Source: Bin87 sp963663945 (GTDB taxonomy: Bacteria > Chloroflexota > Dehalococcoidia > Lucifugimonadales > UBA3495). From it: a stretch of 64,000 nt of DNA. Location: the NCBI GenBank assembly GCA_963663945.1, contig OY760687.1, positions 2,852,001 to 2,916,000 on the forward strand. The letters are read 5' to 3'. Shown here in pieces: positions 52,210-60,837 of this stretch. The notes below the pieces were generated by a model that was given only the letters and a program-made list of their open reading frames with translations, did not search any database and was not told where the DNA came from. The position numbers and the translations under genes are program-made. The first letter of the stretch is position 1. Each line of letters opens with the position of its first letter.

Positions 52210-53124
52210 ATGGCGTTGCCTCCCGACCGCATCGACTATCTGCCCATTGTTGACCGGCCCATCATCAAGTGGCCAAACGACGCCCGCGTGGCCCTCTGGA
52301 TCTCGCCCAACATCGAGCACTACGAGTACACGCCGATCAACGAAGGCGTGCGCGATCCCTGGCCCCGCGTGCCCTATCCCGACGTGCAGCAGTACACCTA
52401 CCGCGACTACGGCAACCGCGTCGGTTTCTGGAGGATGCTGGAACCGCTGGACAAGCACAACATCCGCTGCTGCATCTCGCTGAACCTGGCGGTGCTGGAG
52501 CACTTCCCGGAAATCGCCGAGGCAATGGTCGAGCGCGATTACGACTTCATGAGCCACGGCATCTACAACACCCGCTACCTGTACACCTGCACCGAGGACG
52601 AGGAGCGCGAGTTCTACCGGGACTGCATCGACACTCTGCAGCGGCACACCGGCAAGCAACTCAAGGGCATGCTCGGGCCGGCCATCTCCGGCAGCGTGAG
52701 CACCCCCGACCTCATGGCCGAGGCCGGGCTCATCTACCACACCGACTGGTTCCACGACGACCAGCCCACGCCCATAAAGGTGCACAACGGCGGCAAGCTG
52801 GTGTCGGTGCCCTACTCCATCGAGCTGAACGACTCGTCCGTGCTGCGGGACAACCACTACACCGCCGAGTACTTCGCCGACATCTGCAAGCGGCAGTTCG
52901 ACCGTCTCTACGAAGAAGGCGCGCACAGCGGGCAGGTGATGTGCATCGCCCTGCACCCGTTCCTCATCGGCCAGCCCCATCGCATCAAGTACCTGGACGA
53001 TGTCCTCGGTTACATCATGGCCCACGACGGGGTGTGGCAGACCACCGCCGACGAGATCGCCGAGTACTACATCGCCAACTATTACGACCACGCCATGGAA
53101 CACGCTCAACGTTTCACCACATAG
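52210..53124 (+). CDS. polysaccharide deacetylase family (PuuE/allantoinase-like), copy 1
   Basis: 304 aa NodB-fold metal hydrolase. WPNDARVALWISPNIEHYEY opening, YRDYGNRVGFWRMLEPLDKHNIRCC, FMSHGIYNTRY (metal-site His), LGPAISGSVSTPDLMAEAGLIYHTDW. This N-terminal pattern is that of the PuuE subgroup, which opens cyclic ureides and related amides, rather than chitin deacetylases. GAGGAG site before ATG 52210. A close relative lies at 54.6 kb. Confidence 0.85.
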   Translation: MALPPDRIDYLPIVDRPIIKWPNDARVALWISPNIEHYEYTPINEGVRDPWPRVPYPDVQQYTYRDYGNRVGFWRMLEPLDKHNIRCCISLNLAVLEHFPEIAEAMVERDYDFMSHGIYNTRYLYTCTEDEEREFYRDCIDTLQRHTGKQLKGMLGPAISGSVSTPDLMAEAGLIYHTDWFHDDQPTPIKVHNGGKLVSVPYSIELNDSSVLRDNHYTAEYFADICKRQFDRLYEEGAHSGQVMCIALHPFLIGQPHRIKYLDDVLGYIMAHDGVWQTTADEIAEYYIANYYDHAMEHAQRFTT

Positions 53125-53130
53125 GCATTC

Positions 53131-53157
53131 TCATTGCGAGCGCAGCGTGGCAATCTG
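53131..53157 (+). repeat. half-copy of the GTCATTGCGAG-type palindromic repeat
   Basis: TCATTGCGAGCGCAGCGTGG then CAATCTGG, matching the left arm of the 42849-42939 element; the right arm after it is degenerate. It sits 6 bp after the deacetylase stop. Confidence 0.5.
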
Positions 53158-53240
53158 GTCTGGATAACGCGCTCCGCTCCGCTAAAACCAAGCGGTCGGG
53201 CGCAGGCTATTCGAGGGAAATGCAGTAACGGGGGAAACCC

Positions 53241-54395
53241 ATGGGCTGGTCCAAAAACCATCCGAACGGTCTGATTCACTACGCGCCCCATCAGGCGTAC
53301 CGGGGCTACACCCTCGTGACCAACCTGAACAGCCACGAATCGCGCCTCATCGACATGGAGGGCCGCATCTGCCATCGATGGAGTTGCAACCGGGGAATCG
53401 GATACTCGTATCTGCTGCGCAACGGCAACCTCCTGCTGCGCACCGGTCCGGCCGGGCAGGAAGTCTCGTTCATGCAGCATCCGGCAATGGAACTGCTGCC
53501 CCGGGGTGGCCGGACGGTGTCCGGGGCCATCCTGGAGCTGGACTGGGACAGCAACGTGGTCTGGGAGTACCAGTACCCGCTGCTGCACCACGATTTCGAA
53601 CGTCTGCCCAACGGCAACACGCTCGTGCTGGCGTGGGAACTTATCCCCGAGGAAATCTCGCGGCGCGTGAAAGGCGGGCATGATGACGGCGAGGACCGGG
53701 GCATGCTGGGCGACGTCGTCCGCGAGATCACGCCGGCCGGCGACGTGGTCTACGAATGGATATCGTGGGATCACCTGGATCCGGAGGCGGACCGGATTTG
53801 CTTCCTGGAAGGGCGCGAGGAATGGACGCACCAGAACGCCCTCAACGTTACGGCCGAAGGCGATTTGCTGGTCAGTTTCCGACAGACCGACACGGTGGGC
53901 ATTGTCGACAAGTCCAGCGGCGAGTTCCGCTGGAAGTGGGGACCCGGCAATATCTCCCACCAGCATCACCCAACCATGCAGGCCAACGGCAACGTGCTTC
54001 TCTTCGACAACGGCCCGCACAAGCGGGGCTTCACCCACTCACGGGTGATTGAGGTGGATCCCGCGACGGATGAGATTGCCTGGGAATACCGGGGGGACCC
54101 GCCCATATCCTTCTACAGCTACCACATCAGCGGGGCAGAACGGCTGCCCAACGGCAACACGCTGATCTGCGAGGGCGCGCCTGGCCGCATCTTCGAGGTG
54201 ACGCCCGCCAAAGAAATAGCATGGGAGTACATCAATCCCTTCATGGGGCAGAGCGGTTTCGGTGTGGGCGGTTCCATCACGGGTCTAGCCAACTCCGTAT
54301 TCCGTGCCCACCGGTACGGTCACGACCATCCTGCCCTCGCTGACCGGGACCTTGATCCTGACCGGTACGCCAACCTGAACCGTCTCTACCCGTGA
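53241..54395 (+). CDS. arylsulfotransferase (ASST)-like beta-propeller protein
   Basis: 384 aa. Six-bladed propeller of the arylsulfate sulfotransferase type: GYTLVTNLNSHESRLIDMEGRICHRW, RLPNGNTLVL and LPNGNTLICEGAPGRIFEVTP blades, WTHQNALNVTAEGDLLVSFRQTD, ISHQHHPTMQANGNVLLFDNG. The HQHH segment resembles the catalytic-His region. No signal peptide, unlike classical periplasmic ASST. Reaction uncertain. Lies between two deacetylase-family genes. Confidence 0.78.
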   Translation: MGWSKNHPNGLIHYAPHQAYRGYTLVTNLNSHESRLIDMEGRICHRWSCNRGIGYSYLLRNGNLLLRTGPAGQEVSFMQHPAMELLPRGGRTVSGAILELDWDSNVVWEYQYPLLHHDFERLPNGNTLVLAWELIPEEISRRVKGGHDDGEDRGMLGDVVREITPAGDVVYEWISWDHLDPEADRICFLEGREEWTHQNALNVTAEGDLLVSFRQTDTVGIVDKSSGEFRWKWGPGNISHQHHPTMQANGNVLLFDNGPHKRGFTHSRVIEVDPATDEIAWEYRGDPPISFYSYHISGAERLPNGNTLICEGAPGRIFEVTPAKEIAWEYINPFMGQSGFGVGGSITGLANSVFRAHRYGHDHPALADRDLDPDRYANLNRLYP

Positions 54396-54609
54396 GTACC
54401 GGGCCACACCTGGAGCCGCCTGGCCCCTCAACGTCGGCCCGACGCCGGTATAATCCGATCCAACACCTGCCACATCGCAAACCAACTCCTGATCATCAGG
54501 CCCGGACTGCGCTACCACGACCTGCCGGTGTCCTTCAACGCTTACCCCGCCACTTTTCGTGTCCGCGATGACCGCCGCGACACGTTCCAACATTCAGGAG
54601 CAGACCCTA

Positions 54610-55521
54610 ATGCCCGCCCAACGCACCTTTGGAATGGACCACCCGCACCACGAGTGGTCGCCCATCATCAGCCGCCCGGCCCTGCGCTGGCCCAACGACG
54701 CCCGGGTCGCCCTGTGCGTCATCCTGGTGCTGGAGCATATGGAGTGGCAGGTGCCCGAGGGCAGCTTCCAGGTACCGGGACTGTCCGGCGGATCCGCTCC
54801 CCGCGCCTTCCCGGACTACGCCCGCCTCTCCCACCGGGAGTACGGCCACCGCATCGGGATCTTCCGCCTCCTGGACACGCTGGAGAAACATGGCATCACG
54901 GCCACCATCGCCATGGACGCCATCACCGCCGAGAACTACCCCTTCCTCGTGAAGCATTGCCTGGACCGCGGTTGCGAGATCATCGGCCACGGCGTGTCGG
55001 TCAGTCGCATGATCACCAGCAACATGTCCGAGTCCGAGGAGCGCGACCACATCCGCGCCTCCGTCGACGCCCTGACCCGGGCCACGGGCAAGGCCCCGCA
55101 GGGCTGGTTCGGGCCTGAATACGGTGAGTCCGACCGCACGCCCCAACTGCTGGCCGAGGCCGGCCTGCGCTACGTGTGCGATTGGACCAACGACGAACAG
55201 CCCTACCCGATGACCACGGGGAACAACCCGTTCTTCTCGCTGCCCCTGATGTACGAACTTGACGACGTTGCGTCTATGGCCCAGCGTAAGGTCACCGTAA
55301 CCGACTACCAGCGCCGCCTCACCGAGAGTTTCGACGTGTTGCATGCCGATGGGGCCACCCACGGCCGGCTGATGGCACTGAACTGGCACCCCTGGATGGT
55401 GGGCCAGCCCTTCCGCATCGGCGCGGCGGATGACGCGCTGGCATACATGATGGAGCAGGGCGGCGTTTGGCCCGCCACCGGGTCCGAGATCATCGATTGG
55501 TACCAGTCCCAAACCGATTGA
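54610..55521 (+). CDS. polysaccharide deacetylase family (PuuE/allantoinase-like), copy 2
   Basis: 303 aa, paralogue of the 52.2-kb gene. RWPNDARVALCVILVLEHMEW, YGHRIGIFRLLDTLEKHGITATIAMDA, IIGHGVSVSRM (metal His), GWFGPEYGESDRTPQLLAEAGLRYVCDW. AGGAG 9 nt before ATG 54610. Its last codons fall inside the 19-bp direct repeat that flanks the ATPase cassette, so the insertion left its end intact. Confidence 0.87.
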   Translation: MPAQRTFGMDHPHHEWSPIISRPALRWPNDARVALCVILVLEHMEWQVPEGSFQVPGLSGGSAPRAFPDYARLSHREYGHRIGIFRLLDTLEKHGITATIAMDAITAENYPFLVKHCLDRGCEIIGHGVSVSRMITSNMSESEERDHIRASVDALTRATGKAPQGWFGPEYGESDRTPQLLAEAGLRYVCDWTNDEQPYPMTTGNNPFFSLPLMYELDDVASMAQRKVTVTDYQRRLTESFDVLHADGATHGRLMALNWHPWMVGQPFRIGAADDALAYMMEQGGVWPATGSEIIDWYQSQTD

Positions 55522-55528
55522 CGGGGTG
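55510..55528 (+). repeat. 19-bp direct repeat, left copy, at an inserted ATPase cassette
   Basis: CAAACCGATTGACGGGGTG, spanning the stop codon of the deacetylase gene. An identical copy is at 56848-56866; bases outside differ on both sides. Confidence 0.85.
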
Positions 55529-55556
55529 TGCCGGCAATGCGTGAATTATAGCGTCA

Positions 55557-55576
55557 TTATCGTAAGTTATCGTTAA
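55557..55576 (+). repeat. tandem 10-bp repeat upstream of ATPase promoter
   Basis: TTATCGTAAG followed directly by TTATCGTTAA, abutting the -35 box; likely regulator-binding site. Confidence 0.5.
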
Positions 55577-55605
55577 TTGATAATTCATGGTAATTTTGTT
55601 ATAAA
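55577..55605 (+). promoter_or_regulatory. sigma70-type promoter for a leaderless ATPase transcript
   Basis: TTGATA (55577-55582), exactly 17 nt, TATAAA (55600-55605). ATG 55613 lies 7 nt past the -10, where transcription would start, and no ribosome site exists, so the mRNA is probably leaderless. Confidence 0.65.
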
Positions 55606-55612
55606 TGATCCG

Positions 55613-56809
55613 ATGGACCCAATTCGCAATCCCTACGCCCCCGGGGCGGGTACGCCGCCCCCGGAGTTAGCCGGCCGCGATGAACTTCGCGAGGCGGCCC
55701 GAATTGCATTGGAACGCACCAGGATCGGACGACCCAGCAAAAGCCTGCTCATGGTTGGCCTGCGTGGTGTTGGCAAAACCGTCCTTTTGGACCGCATACG
55801 CGAGGACGCGGAAGCCAGGGGAATGTATGCGCTGCGAGTCGAAGCTCCGGAGAATCGCTCGCTGCCGTCCATCCTGGCCCCTCAATTGCGTACCACACTG
55901 TTGAAGCTCTCTCGCCGGGACGCTGCAAAGCAACTGGCGCTCCGGGCGCTCCGGGCGCTGGCGGGATTTGCCGGTGCCCTGAAGCTGAAGTACCAGGATA
56001 TTGAGGTCGCCCTGGACTTCGAGCCTGAACCCGGTTTGGCGGACAACGGAGACTTGGAAACAGACCTCCAGGCTTTGCTGGAAACGGTGGGCGCTGCTAC
56101 GAGAGCGGAAGGAACGTGCATCGCGCTCTTCGTCGACGAGTTGCAATATGTGCAAACGGACGAACTGGCTGCGCTAATCACTGCGCTACACCGCACCGCT
56201 CAACGACAACTGCCAGTGATCATGTTCGGAGCCGGCCTTCCCCAGGTGCGAGGCAGCATGGGGAAAGCAAAGTCCTACGCCGAGCGGCTTTTTGAGTTCC
56301 CTGAGATCGGCGCATTGTCCCCCGACGACGCCCGGCGCGCAATCAGCAAACCGGCTGAAGATGAAGGCGTAACGATCGATGATGACGCCGTCGACGCCAT
56401 CATCGCGCAAACACACTGCTACCCTTACTTTCTGCAGGAGTGGGGCAAGCACGTTTGGGATGTTGCCGAAAGTTCTCCAGTCGATGCGGACGACGTCGCG
56501 GTCGCTTCGCGGCTGGCAACCGCCACTTTGGATGAGAGTTTCTTTCTGGTCAGATTCGACCGTCTGACTCCGTCTGAAAAAAGGTACATGCGGGCCATGG
56601 CGCAACTTGGCGCCGGACCACACCGATCGGGAGACATCGCCGGCGAACTGAACCGCAAAGTCAATTCCCTGGCCCCCATGCGCGGTCAATTAATCAACAA
56701 GGGTATGATCTGGAGTCCCAGCCACGGCGACACCGCTTTTACCGTCCCCATGTTCGACGAATTCATGCTCCGCATCATGCCGGGCGATGATTGGCGGTCG
56801 TCCCCATAG
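55613..56809 (+). CDS. AAA (ORC/STAND-like) ATPase on an inserted cassette
   Basis: 398 aa. Walker A VGLRGVGKTVLL at about residues 48-59, Walker B CIALFVDELQYV, sensor strand VIMFGAGLPQVRG, then a winged-helix-like C-terminus (LTPSEKRYMRAMAQLG...GDIAGELNRKVNSLAPMRGQLINKGMIW). This layout matches ATP-binding proteins of the Orc1/Cdc6-like superfamily often found alone near mobile DNA. Lower GC than its neighbours. Its own promoter, leaderless start and the flanking 19-bp direct repeats mark it as an independent insertion between two metabolic genes. Function unknown. Confidence 0.82.
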   Translation: MDPIRNPYAPGAGTPPPELAGRDELREAARIALERTRIGRPSKSLLMVGLRGVGKTVLLDRIREDAEARGMYALRVEAPENRSLPSILAPQLRTTLLKLSRRDAAKQLALRALRALAGFAGALKLKYQDIEVALDFEPEPGLADNGDLETDLQALLETVGAATRAEGTCIALFVDELQYVQTDELAALITALHRTAQRQLPVIMFGAGLPQVRGSMGKAKSYAERLFEFPEIGALSPDDARRAISKPAEDEGVTIDDDAVDAIIAQTHCYPYFLQEWGKHVWDVAESSPVDADDVAVASRLATATLDESFFLVRFDRLTPSEKRYMRAMAQLGAGPHRSGDIAGELNRKVNSLAPMRGQLINKGMIWSPSHGDTAFTVPMFDEFMLRIMPGDDWRSSP

Positions 56810-56847
56810 TCACCCGCGCGTAATGAATGCCCACTACTTTTCCCACT

Positions 56848-56866
56848 CAAACCGATTGACGGGGTG
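56848..56866 (+). repeat. 19-bp direct repeat, right copy
   Basis: Identical to 55510-55528. Its GGGGTG end provides the ribosome site for the amidohydrolase at 56871. Confidence 0.85.
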
Positions 56867-56870
56867 AACC

Positions 56871-58406
56871 ATGGCCTCCTCACTGATACGCGGCAAGCAC
56901 ATCATCAGCCCGCAGAGTTCCGGCGGAGTGACCACCATCAGCGACGCGGCCATCTACCAGGAGGACGGCGTCATCAGGGACATCGGCCCGTATGATGAAC
57001 TGCGCGGACGCCACCAACCCGACGCTGAACTCGGCGGGCCCAACTACGCCATCATCCCCGGCCTGGTGAACACCCACCACCACGGCCGTGGTGTAACCAC
57101 CCTGCAGATGGGTACCTGCGACGACTGTCTGGAAGTGTGGATTCTTGCCGGCTGGGGTCGCCGTCCCTACGACCATTACCTGATGACGCTGTACACCGCG
57201 CTGAACATGCTGGAGTCGGGCCAGACCACGGTAATGTACAACCACCCTCAAACGGCCGCGGCAACGTTGAAAGAGGACGTCGATGCCGTCCTCCGTGGGT
57301 TCCTGGATGCCGGCATGCGCGTGGCCTTCTCGTGCTATCTGCGCAACCAGAACCGGGTGGTCTACACCGGAGACGATGATTTCCTGGGCGGTCTGCCCGC
57401 CGACCTGGCCGACGACGTGCGCCGCTACCTGTCCGTCGCGCACATGAGCGATGACGACTATTTCGCCTTCTGCGACACGATGGTGGGCGAGTACCATAAC
57501 CACGCTTCCGGCAAGGTTCGGGTGCTGTTCAGCCCGGCCAACGCCCAGTGGAACTCCGACGATTTCCTGGTGCGCTGCAAGGAGCAGGCGGCGCGGCACC
57601 GGACTGGCATACACATGCACCTGGTGGAAAGCCCCTACCAAAAGGACTACGGCATCCGCACCTGGGGCAAGACGCCGCTGGAGCACCTGCAGGACCTGGA
57701 GTTCCTGGGGCCCGAGGTGTCCTTCGCCCACGCCGTCTGGCTCACCGAGCGGGACATCGACCTGCTGGCCGATGCCGGCGCCACCGTCGCCCACAACGCC
57801 AGTTCCAACCTTCGCCTCAAGAACGGCATCGCTCCGGTCAACCCCATGCTGGCCCGCGGCGTCAACGTTGCCATGGGCACCGACAGCACCGCCATCAACG
57901 ACGACGACGACTTCCTGCAGGAGATGCGGCTGGTCAGCAAGCTGCACCGCCAACCGGGACTGGGTCAACCGGCCATCACCATGGATCAGGTGCTGACCAT
58001 GGCCAGCGCCAACGCCGCCGCCCCCACCGGCTTCGGCAACGAGATCGGCGCGCTGGAAGTGGGTCGCCGCGCCGACATGGTGCTGGTCCGCATGGATGCG
58101 CTCGAAGACCCGTACCTCGAGGCGGACACGCCGCCGATCGAGGTGGTGCTGGGCCGGGCCAAGTCCAGTGACATCGCCACGGTCATAGTCGACGGTGAGG
58201 TACTGCTGCAGGACGGCGCTCACACCCGCGCCAACAAGGCCGACGTCGCCCGCGAACTCCGGGAGCAACTGGCCCGCCCCCTCGATCCCACGACGCTGGC
58301 CACGCGGCGCATGGCGGCGCAACTATCGCCCTACGTCGAGCAGTTTTACCGCAGCCATCCGCCGGCCATGGGCGCGCCTCACTACGTCTACAACGGCCGT
58401 AGCTGA
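56871..58406 (+). CDS. amidohydrolase superfamily enzyme (chlorohydrolase/SAH-deaminase-like)
   Basis: 511 aa TIM-barrel metal hydrolase. IPGLVNTHHHGRG (HxH metal site), IHMHLVESPYQKD (His then catalytic Glu), VSFAHAVWLTERD (His), NVAMGTDSTAIND (Asp). This is the AtzB/TrzN/SsnA-type pattern: deamination or dechlorination of N-heterocycles. Long C-terminal part (ADMVLVR then IVDGEVLLQDG) closes the small beta domain. Ribosome site lies within the 19-bp repeat. Confidence 0.88.
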   Translation: MASSLIRGKHIISPQSSGGVTTISDAAIYQEDGVIRDIGPYDELRGRHQPDAELGGPNYAIIPGLVNTHHHGRGVTTLQMGTCDDCLEVWILAGWGRRPYDHYLMTLYTALNMLESGQTTVMYNHPQTAAATLKEDVDAVLRGFLDAGMRVAFSCYLRNQNRVVYTGDDDFLGGLPADLADDVRRYLSVAHMSDDDYFAFCDTMVGEYHNHASGKVRVLFSPANAQWNSDDFLVRCKEQAARHRTGIHMHLVESPYQKDYGIRTWGKTPLEHLQDLEFLGPEVSFAHAVWLTERDIDLLADAGATVAHNASSNLRLKNGIAPVNPMLARGVNVAMGTDSTAINDDDDFLQEMRLVSKLHRQPGLGQPAITMDQVLTMASANAAAPTGFGNEIGALEVGRRADMVLVRMDALEDPYLEADTPPIEVVLGRAKSSDIATVIVDGEVLLQDGAHTRANKADVARELREQLARPLDPTTLATRRMAAQLSPYVEQFYRSHPPAMGAPHYVYNGRS

Positions 58407-58450
58407 TCAGACAGCGTGAATTCCAATATCGAGACAATGGGGAGTCGATG

Positions 58451-59236
58451 ATGGTTTCTCTAAAGGACTATGGTGCGTTTGAGGACAAATTCAGGTCCCG
58501 AGTGTATGAAGACAACAATGAGGCCGGAAAGGAGACCAGCATCTATCTACCTAATATCCCGCCCAAATATCCTGTCGGCTTCGTTTTGGTTGGGATGGAC
58601 CCGTCGCTGGGTAGATGGGCTCCCGGCACCGTCCCGAGTGAAAGGCTCGAGAAGGCCCGTGAGCTAATCGAAAGCGGGTTTAAGAATTTTGCCTGGTCAG
58701 CAGAGGACTTTATCCTCCACTTTTGCGCCAGGCAATTCCTGTGCCAAGAACAGACCGAGTACTACATCACAGATTGCGCCAAAGGAGCGATGCTTGGCGA
58801 AGATGCGGGGAAAAACACGGCGAACAGATGGGAGACGTGGTATCCGTTGCTCCGTGAAGAACTTCAATTGGTAGCTCAACACAGTGCGCCCGTTATCGCC
58901 ATTGGCAAGGACGTTCATAGTTTTCTTGGCTCTAAAATGTTGCCAAATGTCGCAGGATGGATTCCGCACTTCTCTGGGCAGGCGGCTACGTCCCGAGCTT
59001 GGCGCAAAATCCCCGAAGAAAACATGGAACGTTTTCGCGAATTCAGCGATACGGTCAGTTGGACGCATATTGAAAAAACGGCTGAGCGCATAATGACAGA
59101 AAATGCCATTCCAGATATTCCCGGCACATTGAATCGACTACGGCGCGGGAGCAAGTTATCCGACGCTAGAAAGCAGTTGATGTTTACCTTCAAAGTCCAA
59201 TTTGAGCGCGTCAGACAGGCCGCCGGATTGGTCTAG
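58451..59236 (+). CDS. putative uracil-DNA-glycosylase-fold protein, low GC
   Basis: 261 aa. Segments suggest the UDG superfamily: FVLVGMDPSLGRW (motif A-like GxDP), YYITDCAKGAML, PVIAIGKDVHSFLGSKM (helix after strand 4), WIPHFSGQAATSR (His-containing motif B position). Assignment is tentative; no HPS motif. Clearly more AT-rich than the genes on both sides and inserted between amidohydrolase and hydroxylase genes, which suggests a transferred single gene. The second of two adjacent ATGs is chosen for GGGGAG spacing. Confidence 0.55.
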   Translation: MVSLKDYGAFEDKFRSRVYEDNNEAGKETSIYLPNIPPKYPVGFVLVGMDPSLGRWAPGTVPSERLEKARELIESGFKNFAWSAEDFILHFCARQFLCQEQTEYYITDCAKGAMLGEDAGKNTANRWETWYPLLREELQLVAQHSAPVIAIGKDVHSFLGSKMLPNVAGWIPHFSGQAATSRAWRKIPEENMERFREFSDTVSWTHIEKTAERIMTENAIPDIPGTLNRLRRGSKLSDARKQLMFTFKVQFERVRQAAGLV

Positions 59237-59253
59237 CGCGCCCGGGAGGCACA

Positions 59254-60741
59254 ATGGTACTCGAGCTCGAAACCACCCACGGCGCCATGACCGGCGCTCG
59301 CTACATAGAGAGCCTGCGCGACGGCCGCGAGGTCTGGCTGGACGGCGAGAAGGTCGCCGACGTGACCACCCACCCGGCGACCACCGGCATGGTCCACGAG
59401 TTGGCCCGCATCTACGACCTGCAGCACTCGGACAAGTACCGCGACGACATGACCTTCGTCTCGCCGGAGACGGGTCAGCGGTGCAGCCTGTCGTGGCTGC
59501 TCCCCCGCAGCCACGAGGACCTGAAGCGGCAGCGGCGCAACAGCGAAATCTGGAACGAAGAGACCTGGGGACAGCTGGGCCGCAGCCCCGACATCCTCGC
59601 GCCCTACATCAACGGCCTGGTGGCCATCAGCGACGCGCTGGGGCAGGTGAAGCACCCCAAGTGCGACTTCGCCGAGAACATCATCAACTACCACCGCTAC
59701 TGCATGGAGAACGACCTGTTCCTCACCCACGCGCTGGGCGACCCGCAGGTTGACCGCAGCTCGCAACCGCAGAACGAGACCCGCGCCGAGAGCGAGACCG
59801 AGGTCGCGCTGCATGTCGTCGAGGAAACCGCCGACGGCGTCATCGTCCACGGCGCGAAGCAACTGGCCACCGCCGCGCCCATCAGCAACGAGACCTATGT
59901 GTCGCTGTCGGCCACCTTCATGCGACGCTCCGACCCGCGGTTCATCCTGTCATTCTCAATCCCCACCGACACGCCGGGCATGAAGATGCTGTGCCGGGAG
60001 CCCGTGTCCCAATGGGTGGGCAGCTACGGCCATCCTCTGGGCGCCGTGTACGACGAGCAGGACGCCATGCTGTTCTTCGACCACGTGCTGGTGCCGTGGG
60101 ATCGCATCTTCATGCTCTACGACTCGGCCCCGCTGCTGCAACGGTTGGGCTCTGACGCCAACTTCCGCGGATGGGGAAACCTGTGCCGCATCCACCAGCG
60201 CATGAAGGTCATGACCGCCGTCGCCACCCTCATCGCCGAGGCCATCGGGGTCATCGAGTACCGCGAGGTCTCCGCCAAGCTGGGCGAAATGGCGATGCAC
60301 ACTGAGATGTGGGAGCACGCCATGGACGGCGTGGAGCACAACGCCTATGTGGCCGACAACGGCTTCATGTCCCTGGGCTCGATTTCCGGCATGAACGTGT
60401 ATTTCGCCCAGACCTCGCAGCGGATGGTCGAGTTGCTGCGGGAGATCTCCGGTTCCGGAATGATCATGCAGCCCAGCGAGGCCGACCTGGCCAACCCCGA
60501 GTTTCGGCCCTACCTCGACCGTTACATGCCAGGCAAGGGCGTGGGCGTCGAGTACAAATCCCGCCTCTTTCGGCTGGCCCACGACCTCGCCGCCTCGTCC
60601 TTCGGCATGCGCCAGGAGATCTACGAGTACTGGCACGGCGGCGACCCCAACCGCAACCGCATCAACCTCCTCCGCAACTACGACCAGGCCGACACCACGG
60701 AGCGCATCCAGGCGCTGATCTCCAAGCCGCTGCGATCGTAG
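59254..60741 (+). CDS. 4-hydroxyphenylacetate 3-monooxygenase oxygenase component (HpaB family)
   Basis: 495 aa FADH2-dependent phenol hydroxylase. N-terminal MTGARYIESLRDGREVWLDGEKV, middle GAKQLATAAPISNETYV, ILSFSIPTDTPGMKMLCRE, VPWDRIFMLYD, RMKVMTAVATLIAEAIG, and C-terminal FRLAHDLAASSFGMRQEIYEYWHGGDPNRNR. Hydroxylates a phenol ortho to give a catechol; needs a flavin reductase (HpaC), absent here. The convergent LigB at 60.8 kb could cleave the catechol formed. GGGAGG before ATG 59254. Confidence 0.9.
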   Translation: MVLELETTHGAMTGARYIESLRDGREVWLDGEKVADVTTHPATTGMVHELARIYDLQHSDKYRDDMTFVSPETGQRCSLSWLLPRSHEDLKRQRRNSEIWNEETWGQLGRSPDILAPYINGLVAISDALGQVKHPKCDFAENIINYHRYCMENDLFLTHALGDPQVDRSSQPQNETRAESETEVALHVVEETADGVIVHGAKQLATAAPISNETYVSLSATFMRRSDPRFILSFSIPTDTPGMKMLCREPVSQWVGSYGHPLGAVYDEQDAMLFFDHVLVPWDRIFMLYDSAPLLQRLGSDANFRGWGNLCRIHQRMKVMTAVATLIAEAIGVIEYREVSAKLGEMAMHTEMWEHAMDGVEHNAYVADNGFMSLGSISGMNVYFAQTSQRMVELLREISGSGMIMQPSEADLANPEFRPYLDRYMPGKGVGVEYKSRLFRLAHDLAASSFGMRQEIYEYWHGGDPNRNRINLLRNYDQADTTERIQALISKPLRS

Positions 60742-60765
60742 TTCCGGGTCACCGGTTCAAAACCA

Positions 60766-60800
60766 CGTCGGGGCGAATAATCATTCGCCCCGACGGTTTT
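60766..60800. terminator. intrinsic terminator between convergent HpaB and LigB genes
   Basis: Perfect 13-bp stem (60766-60778 with 60783-60795), AATC loop, then GTTTT. Confidence 0.85.
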
Positions 60801-60837
60801 CGTTGTTATAGCGGCGTGGCCGCCGCCAACCTGCGGT

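Noticed and set aside
56880..58322. 480-aa minus-strand frame opposite the amidohydrolase
   Set aside because: Valine/Gly/His-rich antisense shadow.
58407..59218. 8-bp direct repeat TCAGACAG at both ends of the UDG-like gene
   Set aside because: Short, and the right copy lies inside the coding sequence; chance match likely, unlike the 19-bp repeat at 55.5 kb.
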